This document shows, piece by piece, positions 18,521 through 27,742 of a stretch of DNA of 64,000 nucleotides (position 1 is its first letter; the number at the start of each line of letters is the position of its first letter). The notes under the pieces are model-generated. The model had not been told where the DNA came from, did not search any database, and saw nothing but the letters and a program-made list of their open reading frames with translations. The translations under genes were made by a program, and so were the position numbers. Source of the DNA: Succinimonas sp045124755 (GTDB taxonomy: Bacteria; Pseudomonadota; Gammaproteobacteria; Enterobacterales; Succinivibrionaceae); NCBI RefSeq assembly GCF_045124755.1, contig NZ_JBGVMK010000140.1, one strand, 5' to 3'.

Positions 18521-18824
18521 GCTCCGCGTTATTCTCTTTTTTCTTTGCTGATTCCCCTTCTCAGTTTTCCTGTACCCTGAAACTCTTCTGTAACCATGGC
18601 GTCATTGGCGCATGGAGACTCCTGTTTTTAGCCCGTCCGGCAAATTGTGATCCCGGTAAAGTCAGTTTCGGGATCATCTCTGCTAAGATCCCCTGAAAAC
18701 CCGGAGATGGCAGCAGGAACCGGCAATCGAGACCGGCTGTAAGAGTGCCGTCCGTTCCGGATAACGCCGGTTTTTTCAGGCGCTTGTTTTGGAAAAGGTT
18801 CGGAAAAATACCCAGGAGAGTGTT

Positions 18825-20291
18825 ATGCCGCACGAAGATAGTATCCGCTGTCCCGCCTGTTCCGGGAAGGCGGTTTTTGATATGAAAGCCTGCTCTCTCG
18901 TGTGCAGCGTCTGCGCTAAAGTGCTGGATGCCGGAATCCGACCGGAGGCTCATGACGCCGGAACCGGAAACGGGGACAAAGCTTTACCGAAGCCGGAAGC
19001 AGGTTTTTATGAATGTCCGTCCTGTCACATCATGATGAGTCCCGGAGTTCTGCGTACCTCAGAAGCCTGTCCCTGCTGCGGGGAACCCCTGTCTCCGGAG
19101 ACTCTCAAAGCGCCGAACCTTGCCGCCGATGCAGGAGTGCCGGCCCCGGACATCATCCTCCCTTTTGCCAGGGACAGCGCTTGCTTCGCCGCCGATCTCC
19201 GGAGCAAAGTCAGGAAAAGATTTTTTGTGCCTGACAAAATTATCAAGGGGATCGCTCCGGAAAACATTCAGGTTCTTTACCTCCCCTACTGGCTGTTTGA
19301 CATCGGGATCTCCGGAGACGGGGACTTCCTGCAGGAGGACGTGGAGATCATAGATTCGGGCAGAAACAGGGTTTATGTGCATCACGTGTATAAGGGCCGG
19401 GCCGGAGGAGCGCAGTTTTATTCCGGAGCGCCGGTTTCCCGGGCCACTGCCGTGGACAACAGAATCTGCGAAGCTATCGAGCCCTTTGATCTCGCTCAGG
19501 GCCGCTCCTTTAAATCTTCCTGGCTGCCCGGCCTGGCCGCCATGGTTCCGGCTCCGAACGCTCAGGAAAGATATGCCAGAGCGCTGAAACGGGTAAGCGG
19601 GGCCTTTGACAGCTACCTTTCCGCCGCTGACGATTTCAATTATGTCAGGTTCTCCAAGCGCAATTATGAAATAAAACCCCGGCTGGTACGATCAGGTCTT
19701 TTTCCGGTAATGTACGCCAGCGTCCGGTGGGGCGGCAGAACCTGGCGTTTCGCCATGAACGGGGAGACCGGAACCAGCTATGAGGAATTTCCGTTAAGCA
19801 ACTGGAAGCTCTGGTTAAGTCAGATCTGCCCGTGGTTTTTAAGCCTTGGCGTTACGCTTTGGCTGCTCAGGGATTACATCACAAAGCTCGAAGATGTTAT
19901 TCTATGGGCCGTTGTTCCTTTTATCCTTGCCATTGTGTTTGCGAGATTTGTCGCCTGCAAATATCTCTTCCCCACAAATCTGCTGACGGCGCTGTGCGGC
20001 GGGAGCATGCTTCTCGCGGGATCCTGGCTTATTTATGATTTCTTCGCAGCGCGGCCCCCCATAGGCGAAGGCTTCGCCACGATTCTGATATTTACGGTTA
20101 TTGGTTTTCTGATAACCCTCGGCTGGGTTTACCAAATGACCAGAAAGGACAGTAATTCCAAAGACGCCAAGTATTACTCGGATTGCTCTTACTGCGCCGT
20201 GGTTTCTGAAAACCGCGCTGACTTCAGGGAATGCGTCCCGGATTATGATGATTCCACCCTTGACCCGGACAGCGTCATTTTGCACCGGTAG
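18825..20291 (+). CDS. Zinc-ribbon membrane protein, function unknown
   Basis: A 488-residue protein with two N-terminal zinc ribbons: CPAC...CSVC (about 8-30) and CPSC...CPCC (about 64-88), like the TFIIB-type ribbons found at the start of many uncharacterised bacterial membrane proteins. A soluble region (about 115-320) follows, with strands and aromatic residues. Three or four membrane segments sit near the C-terminus (about 330-440), then a short hydrophilic tail. The ATG at 18825 is preferred because CAGGAG lies seven bases upstream. It stands alone between tRNA-Ser and tusE. The exact function is unknown; membrane location is inferred from hydrophobicity. Confidence 0.75.
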   Translation: MPHEDSIRCPACSGKAVFDMKACSLVCSVCAKVLDAGIRPEAHDAGTGNGDKALPKPEAGFYECPSCHIMMSPGVLRTSEACPCCGEPLSPETLKAPNLAADAGVPAPDIILPFARDSACFAADLRSKVRKRFFVPDKIIKGIAPENIQVLYLPYWLFDIGISGDGDFLQEDVEIIDSGRNRVYVHHVYKGRAGGAQFYSGAPVSRATAVDNRICEAIEPFDLAQGRSFKSSWLPGLAAMVPAPNAQERYARALKRVSGAFDSYLSAADDFNYVRFSKRNYEIKPRLVRSGLFPVMYASVRWGGRTWRFAMNGETGTSYEEFPLSNWKLWLSQICPWFLSLGVTLWLLRDYITKLEDVILWAVVPFILAIVFARFVACKYLFPTNLLTALCGGSMLLAGSWLIYDFFAARPPIGEGFATILIFTVIGFLITLGWVYQMTRKDSNSKDAKYYSDCSYCAVVSENRADFRECVPDYDDSTLDPDSVILHR

Positions 20292-20464
20292 GCGCGAAAA
20301 ACTCCGGCGGAATACCGGAAACAGCCTCCCGAAACTGTTGCCAGGGAGCGGGAAGTTTCAGACAATGATGCCGGGAACATGACGGAAGACAATGACGGAC
20401 GGGGAGATTGACGGCGTTTTCCCCGCCCTGCCGGAACCGCTCTTTATCAAGCCAGGAGAATATC

Positions 20465-20794
20465 GTGCTTAACGTAAACGGACAGAACCTTGAAACCGAT
20501 GATAACGGCTACCTGAAAAACTACCGGGACTGGACTCCCGAGGTCGCCGCCAAAATCGCTGAAGATCTGAACCTCCCCCTCACTCCGGAAAGAATGGAGG
20601 TGGTCATGTTTGTCAGAAAATTCTATGAGGAATTCAACACCTCTCCGGCCATCAGACTGCTGGTGAAGGCCATGGCCAAAGAATTCGGCCCCGAAAAGGG
20701 TTCCTCCCGCTACCTTTACAGCCTCTTCCCGGACGGCCCGGCCCTTCAGGCTGCCAAAATCGCCGGGTTGCCCCGTCCGGTAAAGTGCATCTGA
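20465..20794 (+). CDS. tusE: TusE sulfurtransferase (DsrC family)
   Basis: A 109-residue DsrC-family protein. TusE accepts sulfur from TusBCD and passes it to MnmA for 2-thiouridine synthesis at tRNA wobble positions. Diagnostic features are the start VLNVNGQNLETDDNGYL, EFNTSPAIRLLVKAM (about 56-70), GSSRYLYSLFPDGP and the C-terminal GLPRPVKCI with the active cysteine at 108. The GTG at 20465 with AGGAGA upstream gives the normal family length; an earlier in-frame ATG would add 19 unrelated residues. No tusBCD genes are adjacent. Confidence 0.93.
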   Translation: MLNVNGQNLETDDNGYLKNYRDWTPEVAAKIAEDLNLPLTPERMEVVMFVRKFYEEFNTSPAIRLLVKAMAKEFGPEKGSSRYLYSLFPDGPALQAAKIAGLPRPVKCI

Positions 20795-20963
20795 ACTGTA
20801 CCCGGCCCGCCGCCCCGAAGCGCTCCTGCTTGCCTGCCCGTCCCTGCTTTGCCATCGTGAGCTCAATGTTCCGGATTCACCACCGGCCGTTAAATCAGGG
20901 GGCGGGAAACAGGATTTCTGCATCGCTTCTGGCATGTTCTGTCATATATCACGAATATAAACT

Positions 20964-20999
20964 TAACACCATGTTAAAATGACGGTGTTAAAATGGCGG
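20964..20999 (+). promoter_or_regulatory. Tandem 14-base repeat with inverted repeat before the AAA/PD-(D/E)XK gene
   Basis: TGTTAAAATGACGG (20972-20985) is followed immediately by TGTTAAAATGGCGG (20986-20999), one mismatch. TAACACC (20964-20970) and GGTGTTA (20984-20990) form an inverted repeat across the first copy. It lies 28-64 bases before the start at 21028, in operator position. Confidence 0.45.
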
Positions 21000-21027
21000 A
21001 ATCATAAAGCTTCCTGAGGTTAAACTT

Positions 21028-22689
21028 ATGGGCAATATCCTGAATCCCGTCGGTAACAATTCCTTCGTGGAACTTGCTGCCTTCAGGGATGAAGATGTTT
21101 TTGCGGATAAGACTGATTTTATCGCCAAAACCAATAAGCGTTTTGACCGTGACGGGAACCTGCTGGTTTTTGCCCGCCCCCGCAGATTCGGCAAAACCGT
21201 AACGGCGCATATGCTTCTGGCTTATTACTCCAGGGCCTATGCCGGGCAGCATATTTTTGACGGACTTAAGATTGCCGGAAATGACAGTTACATAAAGCAC
21301 CTGAACAGGCACGATGCGCTTTACATTGACATGAACTCCATCAGCAGTCACTTCAAGAACTATCTGAAAAAGAGCAAAATGGTTCAAGGGGTGGAAAGTT
21401 TGGTTGATTATCTGGAATATTCGATAATCAGGGAACTTCGGGAGCAGGAAGATTTTGCGGCATGCTTTGATAAGAATGAAATTGAGAATATCGGCCTTCC
21501 TGAGGCTTTGTCAGCTTTGCGGAATGACCTGGGAGTCAAATTCGTATTCATTATGGATGACTGGGATTTAATCTTCAGAAAATACCGCAACGATGAGCAA
21601 TTACAGAAAGAATTCATTGATTTCCTGAAGGGGCTGTTCAAATCAGATGACGGTCTGGCCTGCTTTTCTCTGGCATATCTTACCGGCATTCTGCCCATCA
21701 GAAAAGACAGCTCCCAGTCTGGTTTGAATACCTTCAGCGAATATACCATGCTGGATCCGGTGCCGTTTGAGAGCTTTTTCGGTTTCACGGAAGCTGACAT
21801 TTCTGAAATCATGAAACTGCCGTCGTGCAAATTAACTCAGGAGGAGCTTAAGGACTGGTACCGGGGCTATAAGCTTAACGGCAGCGACATTTATAACCCT
21901 GATTCAGTTGTTTCCGCTGTGAAAGACGGGAAATGCAAAGGCTATTGGAGCGGTACAGTTGCCAATGAGGAGCTGGCACGTCTCATCAATATGAACTTTG
22001 AGGGCCTCAGGGATGACATTCTGGATCTTATTGCCGGAGGCCTGGTAAAGTTCGGCTTCCTCATGTTCAATAATGACATGGTCACCATCAGGAGCAAGGA
22101 CGATGTATTCAGCCTTCTGGTATGCCTGGGCTATCTGGGCTGCGCGGATTACGGCGATTGCTGCCGGCTGGCGTATGTCCCGAATCGGGAAATCCGGTCT
22201 GCCCTCGCCTCGATTGCCAGGATGCAGTCATGGTATAACTCCATGCCGATTATCGAGCGTTCCGCAAGGCTTTTTAACGCCATCCGGGCCCTGGACAGCA
22301 GCGAAACTGCCGGAATAATCGCCGAAATCCATAATTCGCCATGCGTATCCCTGCTTGGCTATTACAGCGCGGAAGCTCTGGCATGCTGCGTAACCGGAGG
22401 GCTTATGTGGCAAACCGATGGCGATTATGAATGCTTCCGGAAACTCCAGTCAGGCAAAGGTTACGCCGACGTGATCTATGTTCCGAAAAGGAATGATTCC
22501 CTTCCGATCCTGCTTATTGAATTCAGGCATGACACCAGCGCCGAGGATGCCATGAACCAGATTAAGGAAAAGGAATATTTCGAGAGATACCGCGATGGTG
22601 ATTATCCGAACGAGGTGATCCTGACAGGCCTTAACTACAGCTCAAAGACCAAGGAACATCAATGCCTGATTGAAAAGCTGCAAAAATAA
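21028..22689 (+). CDS. AAA-ATPase-like/PD-(D/E)XK nuclease-like protein, copy 1
   Basis: A 553-residue protein of the AAA-ATPase_like plus PDDEXK_9 architecture common in anaerobic bacteria. The N-terminal P-loop is ARPRRFGKTVT (49-59, Lys56), the Walker B-like FIMDDWDLIF is near 180, and GCADYG is further on. The C-terminal nuclease-like fold shows GYADVIYV followed by LLIEFRHD (E498, R500) and AMNQIKEKEYFERY. In the paralogue at 44361 the matching motif is EFK, so the catalytic lysine is arginine here and nuclease activity is doubtful. The family's role is not established; defence or mobile-element functions have been suggested. It is flanked by tusE and clcA and seems to be transcribed alone. 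Confidence 0.8.
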   Translation: MGNILNPVGNNSFVELAAFRDEDVFADKTDFIAKTNKRFDRDGNLLVFARPRRFGKTVTAHMLLAYYSRAYAGQHIFDGLKIAGNDSYIKHLNRHDALYIDMNSISSHFKNYLKKSKMVQGVESLVDYLEYSIIRELREQEDFAACFDKNEIENIGLPEALSALRNDLGVKFVFIMDDWDLIFRKYRNDEQLQKEFIDFLKGLFKSDDGLACFSLAYLTGILPIRKDSSQSGLNTFSEYTMLDPVPFESFFGFTEADISEIMKLPSCKLTQEELKDWYRGYKLNGSDIYNPDSVVSAVKDGKCKGYWSGTVANEELARLINMNFEGLRDDILDLIAGGLVKFGFLMFNNDMVTIRSKDDVFSLLVCLGYLGCADYGDCCRLAYVPNREIRSALASIARMQSWYNSMPIIERSARLFNAIRALDSSETAGIIAEIHNSPCVSLLGYYSAEALACCVTGGLMWQTDGDYECFRKLQSGKGYADVIYVPKRNDSLPILLIEFRHDTSAEDAMNQIKEKEYFERYRDGDYPNEVILTGLNYSSKTKEHQCLIEKLQK

Positions 22690-22705
22690 CACACCGGCCC
22701 CGGAT

Positions 22706-24160
22706 TCACCGCTGCCCCTCCGGGCTCTCGGAGGTTTTCTCCTCCTGAGGCGCCCGGCTGCCGTTTTTCCGGAAATGAATCTTCAGGCGGATAAACTCCC
22801 GCATCACGCTCCGGTTTCCGGAAAGACGCAGAGTGCGCTCCAGGATCTGGGTATAAATAGGCTTCCCCTTGAGACCGCCTGCCACCAGCACCGCGGCAAA
22901 CACCGTCACCATCATGGGCAGCAGAAACTCAAAATTATTGGTCATCTCGCACACCAGGATAATCCCGGTTACCGGAGCCCGCACCGATGCCGCAAAAAAC
23001 GCTCCCATGCCGACAATGGCCATGATGGCGGGATCATAGTTGATATACCCTGACTGCAGGAACAAAGTCCCCGCGAGAGCCCCGGCCAGAGTGCCCAGAG
23101 ACAGGGACGGCGCAAAGATCCCGCCCGGGATCCCGGAACAGAAGCACAAAAGAATGCCGATAAACCGGCCCAAAATCAGCAAAATCAGAAGCCCGGCGGA
23201 AAAGTGGCCGGTGATCCAGCCCGTGATCTGCTGCATGCCGGAACCGGACAGCATGGGACAGTAGAAGGACAGCACCCCGAAAAGACCGCCCAGACAAAGT
23301 CCGGTAATGATATAGCGCTTGAGACTGGAACCGTTGATGAAGAGATAAAGATCCTGGACAAGACCCACGCTGCGGTTAAACAGCACTCCGGCGCCGCCCA
23401 TAAGAGCCCCGAAGAGAGCGAAGGAAATCAGATCATGGAGATCCGGCATGTGATATTCCGGGAGATCAAATACCGGAAAGGCTCCGGAAAAGTTATCCCG
23501 GGTAATGGTGGAGGCGATTACCGAAAATGTCACCGCCTGCACCGAGGACACCGTATAGCGGAACTGGCTTCTGAGCTCCTCCATCACAAAAATAATACCC
23601 GCCAGAGGAGCGTTAAAGGCGCTGGCCAGTCCCGAAGCGGCGCCGGCGGCCAGGAGAGCATGAAACTCTTCGGGATTCAGCCGGAACATCCGGGACACCA
23701 GTGCTCCCAGATTGCCGCCGATCTGAATGGAGGGGCCCTCCCGCCCCAGGATCATTCCGGAGCTCAGGGACATGATGCCCCCGAAAAACTTCACCGGGAG
23801 CACCCGCCAGAAGCGCACCGGCCGGAGATCCACCATGGCCCCCTCGATTTCCGGTATGCCGGATCCGCCGGCTTCGGGAGCAAAGCGTCTGGTGAGGTAC
23901 ATAGCAAAGGCGGCCAGGGCGCCGCTCATGAGAAAGGCCATCAGAAACACCGCCACGGGGCCCCAGGTAATGGAACCCAAAAACGCCAGCCGAGATTCGG
24001 AGAGAGCCACGGGAATGGTCTCAAAAAACGAGCACACGGCACCGGTAATAATCCCGGTCACGAGAGAGCACAGGGCCAGCTTCGGAGATATCATATCCCG
24101 GTTCCGGAGTCTCCTGATAACCTGTCTGAGACTGCCGAACCTGTTCCTGATGCGCGCCAT
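22706..24160 (-). CDS. clcA: ClC-type H+/Cl- antiporter
   Basis: A 484-residue ClC-family transporter with about ten or more membrane helices. Signature segments are GSGIPEIEG (99-107), GREGPSIQIGGNLG (139-152, gating Glu141), FNAPLAGIIFVMEEL with the paired acidic residues that mark proton-coupled exchangers, and GIPGGIFAPSLSLG. These match E. coli ClcA closely, so chloride/proton exchange in the inner membrane, for example in acid resistance, is expected. The ATG at 24160 with GGAGGG just upstream is chosen; the frame is open for 98 more codons upstream but these do not resemble the family. Probably monocistronic. Confidence 0.9.
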   Translation of the reverse strand: MARIRNRFGSLRQVIRRLRNRDMISPKLALCSLVTGIITGAVCSFFETIPVALSESRLAFLGSITWGPVAVFLMAFLMSGALAAFAMYLTRRFAPEAGGSGIPEIEGAMVDLRPVRFWRVLPVKFFGGIMSLSSGMILGREGPSIQIGGNLGALVSRMFRLNPEEFHALLAAGAASGLASAFNAPLAGIIFVMEELRSQFRYTVSSVQAVTFSVIASTITRDNFSGAFPVFDLPEYHMPDLHDLISFALFGALMGGAGVLFNRSVGLVQDLYLFINGSSLKRYIITGLCLGGLFGVLSFYCPMLSGSGMQQITGWITGHFSAGLLILLILGRFIGILLCFCSGIPGGIFAPSLSLGTLAGALAGTLFLQSGYINYDPAIMAIVGMGAFFAASVRAPVTGIILVCEMTNNFEFLLPMMVTVFAAVLVAGGLKGKPIYTQILERTLRLSGNRSVMREFIRLKIHFRKNGSRAPQEEKTSESPEGQR

Positions 24161-24591
24161 ATTACCCTCCGCTTTACGCTGCCGGCATTTTTCCAAACGA
24201 GCCGGCTGTTTTACGGGGTGTATGATACAACTTGAAGGGAAATACTGCCACATGGCAGATAAGATCTGCCATGAAGAAAAGAACAAGAGAAAGGATAGAC
24301 AAAAGCGCAGGTTATGCGAGCCTGCTGCATCAGGTTTCCGCAAATCCGAAAGCGTTCCAGCCTCATAAAACCCCTGAAAAACTTTCCGCAAACCAAGGAA
24401 AAAAAACAACGACCTTACCCAAGGATCCAAAGATATAAAGCCTTGAAAAACCACGCATGCAGCGATAAAGTAATGATTGCGATTCTAATGAAGGTAAACA
24501 CGCCTGAAAATGCGGGGGAAGCTCACATCCCCCGAGTCTGAAAGAACATGGTTTGACGCATCTTTAAGTCAAATGCTAATTCAATGAAGAG
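24161..24591. promoter_or_regulatory. Intergenic region with a perfect 21-base palindrome
   Basis: ATGGCAGAT (24252-24260), AAG, ATCTGCCAT (24264-24272) is a perfect inverted repeat about 92-112 bases upstream of the clcA start, a good operator candidate; TGCCACATGGCA overlaps its left side. A second hairpin, GGGGG...CCCCC, lies around 24512-24532, near the 3' end of the neighbouring restriction gene. No gene is seen. Confidence 0.45.
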
Positions 24592-26619
24592 CTAATTGCC
24601 AACAGCTTCAAATGACCGCCCATCAAGTTTAACCCATTCCTTTTTCCCGTTGGAATTTCTGCCAAGAATCACAGAAGAAGCTGCAGAAATACTGCTGAAT
24701 GTATAATCCTCTGTAAAGCAGCCATCCTTGATAATACCTTGCTCCTCAAGTGATTTTCTTAATTCACAGTAAGACTGAAATCCTTCCGTTGTACCAGATG
24801 ATACCCGACTCCCTTTTAGAACAAGAAACTTATCATCATCCTGCGCAAGTCCTACAGCACTGCTCCCTCGTCCTGCCAGCCGATAGCTCGCATCGCAATT
24901 GCCATTTGGATCATTCTTAAGATCCCATTTTTCAGCAAATACTTTTAACAGCTCGGTTTGACGATTTTTAACAACTTCCGGTGTCCAGGCTGCATAGCTG
25001 ATTACCTGAGTAGTAAGACTGAAGGAAGATGTTCCGTTTTTTGATTTAAAATATCTTTCTTTTTTAGTATCAAAATCAAAATTTTGAGCTTCCGAATTTT
25101 TACGACGGGTTAACGGTACAAGATTTGCTATACGATTTAGCCAATAATTACGATCATTTTCATTATTCCACAAGCTAAACCATTCACTGTCCTTTGCAGG
25201 ATGCTGGGGCAAAACATGCTCAATGGTAAAGCTGCCTGCATTATAGGAAGCACCGCCATCGCTTACAAACGAATCTAACCGCTGCATAACATAATTTCGT
25301 CTTTGCCCCGGCATGGTATATATTTCACCATTTAATACACTCATAAAGCGATCACGTTCCCAATTAGTTAATTCAACATTTTTTATCGGGTTGGACAAAC
25401 TGCTGTCAGGACGATCATTCATTTCAACCAGAACCCATTTATAACGATCCATGCGATGGTTAACATCCTGTGCCGTAATCAACAAGTAGGAAGCCAATCT
25501 CTCTAATTTTCTGATAAACCATAAAATATAAGCAGAATCATTTGCATGATCAGCTGCAAACTTAATGGCCGGCGGCATCCAGTCGTAATTATTAGTTTTA
25601 TTAAGCCAACGAAGAAGTTCATTGATTTCATCAGCATTGCTAGTAAATGTAAAGCTGCTGTTTTTCAGCTTAACATAGGCATCAGTATAGGGAATCAAAT
25701 AGTCGTCAATTAATGCTTTTGGAGGAATAATTTTCGCTACATACTCATTAAACTCTTCTAATAGATTCCTCTTAGGCCGCTCCATTGCAAAAATTGTTCT
25801 GGTATGAGTGAATACTTCATTAAATCCATCCCTTGTGGCCTGATTTTCAAGTTCTTCCCATTTAGCGGTATATTTTTCTTCCTCGTCTTTTGCCAAATTA
25901 CCTATGGTATCTGATTTAATGATGTCCGTTGGCAGCAAATCCAAACCTCTGCTGTTCATCACGGAAAACACTCTGAAAGCGGATTCCCGGCTAGAAGTAG
26001 AAACACTTACCAAAAAACATCTATTCAGAACAAATATTGAGAATTCCAATAATTTATCATCATCGGTAAAATTGTCTTTTAATTTCTTGTACAGCGTGCG
26101 ACAATTATTTTGAATATGTTTTTGAGCCTCTGACTCAAGAGTTTCTGAATCAAGTGCTAACAATTCATTAAGTTTTAAATTTTGGATATATTCCGAAAAG
26201 AATCCCTGATCAGCATCCCTCAAAAACAAACGTGGTTTAGCAGAAATGCATTCAAATTCATTTCCTTTCTCTTGTAAATAGATTTTACATGTTGCTTGCT
26301 TTTCAGCATCTTTAAAACTATATGCTATTACAGAAAGCAATATCGTCAATGTGGTAAGTCTTTGCTGACCGTCGACAACATCAGCGTGCATTTTATTTTC
26401 ATCTTTGATTAATACAATGCTACCAAGAAAGTAATTATCAGTACTTTTATTCTGATAAAAATCAAAAAGATCATCAAATAACAAACCAGTCTCTTCTTCC
26501 GTCCAGGCATAAGGTCTTTGATACCCCGGAATATGAAATTCAAAATCTTTACTGAATATTTTAGATAAGGGATATTCTTTCCCAGTAATTTTATTTTGAC
26601 AAACGACGGAATTTTCCAT
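24592..26619 (-). CDS. GmrSD-like type IV restriction enzyme (DUF262-DUF1524-DUF4357)
   Basis: A 675-residue fused protein. The N-terminal DUF262 half (GmrS-like, nucleotide-dependent) has IPGYQRPYAW (30-39) and DGQQRL (83-88). The middle carries the DUF1524 His-Asn-His nuclease motif FTIEHVLPQ followed by NRIANLVPL and KNSEAQNF (about 460-515). The C-terminal about 95 residues look like DUF4357 (LKGSRVSSGTTEGF). GmrSD-type enzymes cut DNA with modified (for example glucosylated hydroxymethyl) cytosines and so act against phage. The gene is much more AT-rich than its neighbours, which points to recent transfer. It stands alone with no methyltransferase nearby, as expected for type IV. Confidence 0.82.
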   Translation of the reverse strand: MENSVVCQNKITGKEYPLSKIFSKDFEFHIPGYQRPYAWTEEETGLLFDDLFDFYQNKSTDNYFLGSIVLIKDENKMHADVVDGQQRLTTLTILLSVIAYSFKDAEKQATCKIYLQEKGNEFECISAKPRLFLRDADQGFFSEYIQNLKLNELLALDSETLESEAQKHIQNNCRTLYKKLKDNFTDDDKLLEFSIFVLNRCFLVSVSTSSRESAFRVFSVMNSRGLDLLPTDIIKSDTIGNLAKDEEEKYTAKWEELENQATRDGFNEVFTHTRTIFAMERPKRNLLEEFNEYVAKIIPPKALIDDYLIPYTDAYVKLKNSSFTFTSNADEINELLRWLNKTNNYDWMPPAIKFAADHANDSAYILWFIRKLERLASYLLITAQDVNHRMDRYKWVLVEMNDRPDSSLSNPIKNVELTNWERDRFMSVLNGEIYTMPGQRRNYVMQRLDSFVSDGGASYNAGSFTIEHVLPQHPAKDSEWFSLWNNENDRNYWLNRIANLVPLTRRKNSEAQNFDFDTKKERYFKSKNGTSSFSLTTQVISYAAWTPEVVKNRQTELLKVFAEKWDLKNDPNGNCDASYRLAGRGSSAVGLAQDDDKFLVLKGSRVSSGTTEGFQSYCELRKSLEEQGIIKDGCFTEDYTFSSISAASSVILGRNSNGKKEWVKLDGRSFEAVGN

Positions 26620-26992
26620 TTCTTATTTCCCTGCAAATGTAAACATCAGATACAAAATTATTGTTTACAGTTTACTGATTAACCACCTAGGCGAACTATG
26701 CAACTCAAGTTAAGTATTGTCGCAATGATGAAAAACAAGCGACATTCTACCTTGACAAAAAAAATATTAGTCTTACTCCGTTGAGTTAACGCCCTAAACA
26801 ATGAAATAGTACTACAATCACCATAAAACATATACACAAACATGTCAAAACTATACTTATTTGTGAAATAAATCACAAAAGAAAAAATAGCCGTCACTGT
26901 AATTTTTGCTTCCAGAAAATAACTAAGAGAGTGTCAGAAGTTTGAATATGACCGTTTACTATACGAGGAAGGAACGATGGTGAGTTTATCTT
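26620..26992. other. AT-rich intergenic region
   Basis: Strongly AT-rich, sharing the base composition of the restriction gene. A 72-codon open frame on the minus strand (26679-26897) has no ribosome binding site and no recognisable features. It probably marks the edge of the acquired segment. Confidence 0.4.
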
Positions 26993-27535
26993 TCAGCTAT
27001 CCTGATGAGTTCTCAGGTATTCCTCGAATTCCGGAGTCCGGGACCAGTACTTAATGCCCCAGTTCTCAAAATTCCATTCCTCCATGTAATTGTTGCACTC
27101 ATAGTCCACGTACCAGATATGGCCGTCCTGCACCACAAAGTTTGTCGGAAAGTAGTCGATGTTAAGACCGGAGCCCCGGGCCTGCTCCGCCATTTCCCGT
27201 ACCTCGGCAATATAAGGAGAAACGTCTTCCCCGTCCCGCACCAGCGCAAAAATTGTCCGCCCCCTGATGTATTCCTTCAGAATGCGTTCCCGCTCCGTGT
27301 CCAGAACCAGCATTTCCGGGATTCTGATGCCGGCGTTTTTAAGACGCCTGTAGTCATTGCTTTCGGCGGCGATCTTGTCCCCGAAGGTATAGTAGGAGCA
27401 GGGTTCGTGGTGGATCTGCTTAAGCACGGTCTCCCGGCCGTCCCAGATGGCCAAATAGGAGTAGCCGCCCTTGCCGTGTCCTAAAAGTCTCTCAATGCGG
27501 CAGAGCTTGCCGCCGATCATAAATTCCTGTTCCAT
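26993..27535 (-). CDS. Small protein-kinase-like protein
   Basis: A 180-residue protein with a compact kinase-like core. It has a glycine loop GHGKGGYSYLA (19-29), a lysine in VLKQI (about 37-41), a catalytic-loop-like NIDYFPTNFVV (about 124-134) and a metal-site-like VDYECNNY (about 142-149). It is shorter than canonical kinases and closest in layout to the RIO/aminoglycoside-phosphotransferase group. The substrate is unknown. CAGGAT lies before the ATG. Composition has returned to that of the host, unlike the adjacent AT-rich island. Confidence 0.65.
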   Translation of the reverse strand: MEQEFMIGGKLCRIERLLGHGKGGYSYLAIWDGRETVLKQIHHEPCSYYTFGDKIAAESNDYRRLKNAGIRIPEMLVLDTERERILKEYIRGRTIFALVRDGEDVSPYIAEVREMAEQARGSGLNIDYFPTNFVVQDGHIWYVDYECNNYMEEWNFENWGIKYWSRTPEFEEYLRTHQDS

Positions 27536-27742
27536 ATCCTGTCTCCGTGCCTCTTCCTGAAACTAAATCCTGCCTTCACCTGCTCATGGTACCCGATCCC
27601 CTGCCGTCATCTGACAGCCAGAGCCGCCGGATGGGCGTGGCCTGATGTTTGAGGTTCTTTGTCTGAGGTGTGAGGTTCCTTGCCTGAGTTTTCCGGGCCA
27701 AGTCTCCCCAGGCGCCTTTTCTTCATTTATCTTGCGATTTCT

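Noticed and set aside
26679..26897. 72-codon minus-strand frame in the AT-rich spacer
   Set aside because: No ribosome binding site, no family features, and long AT-rich spacers give such frames by chance.
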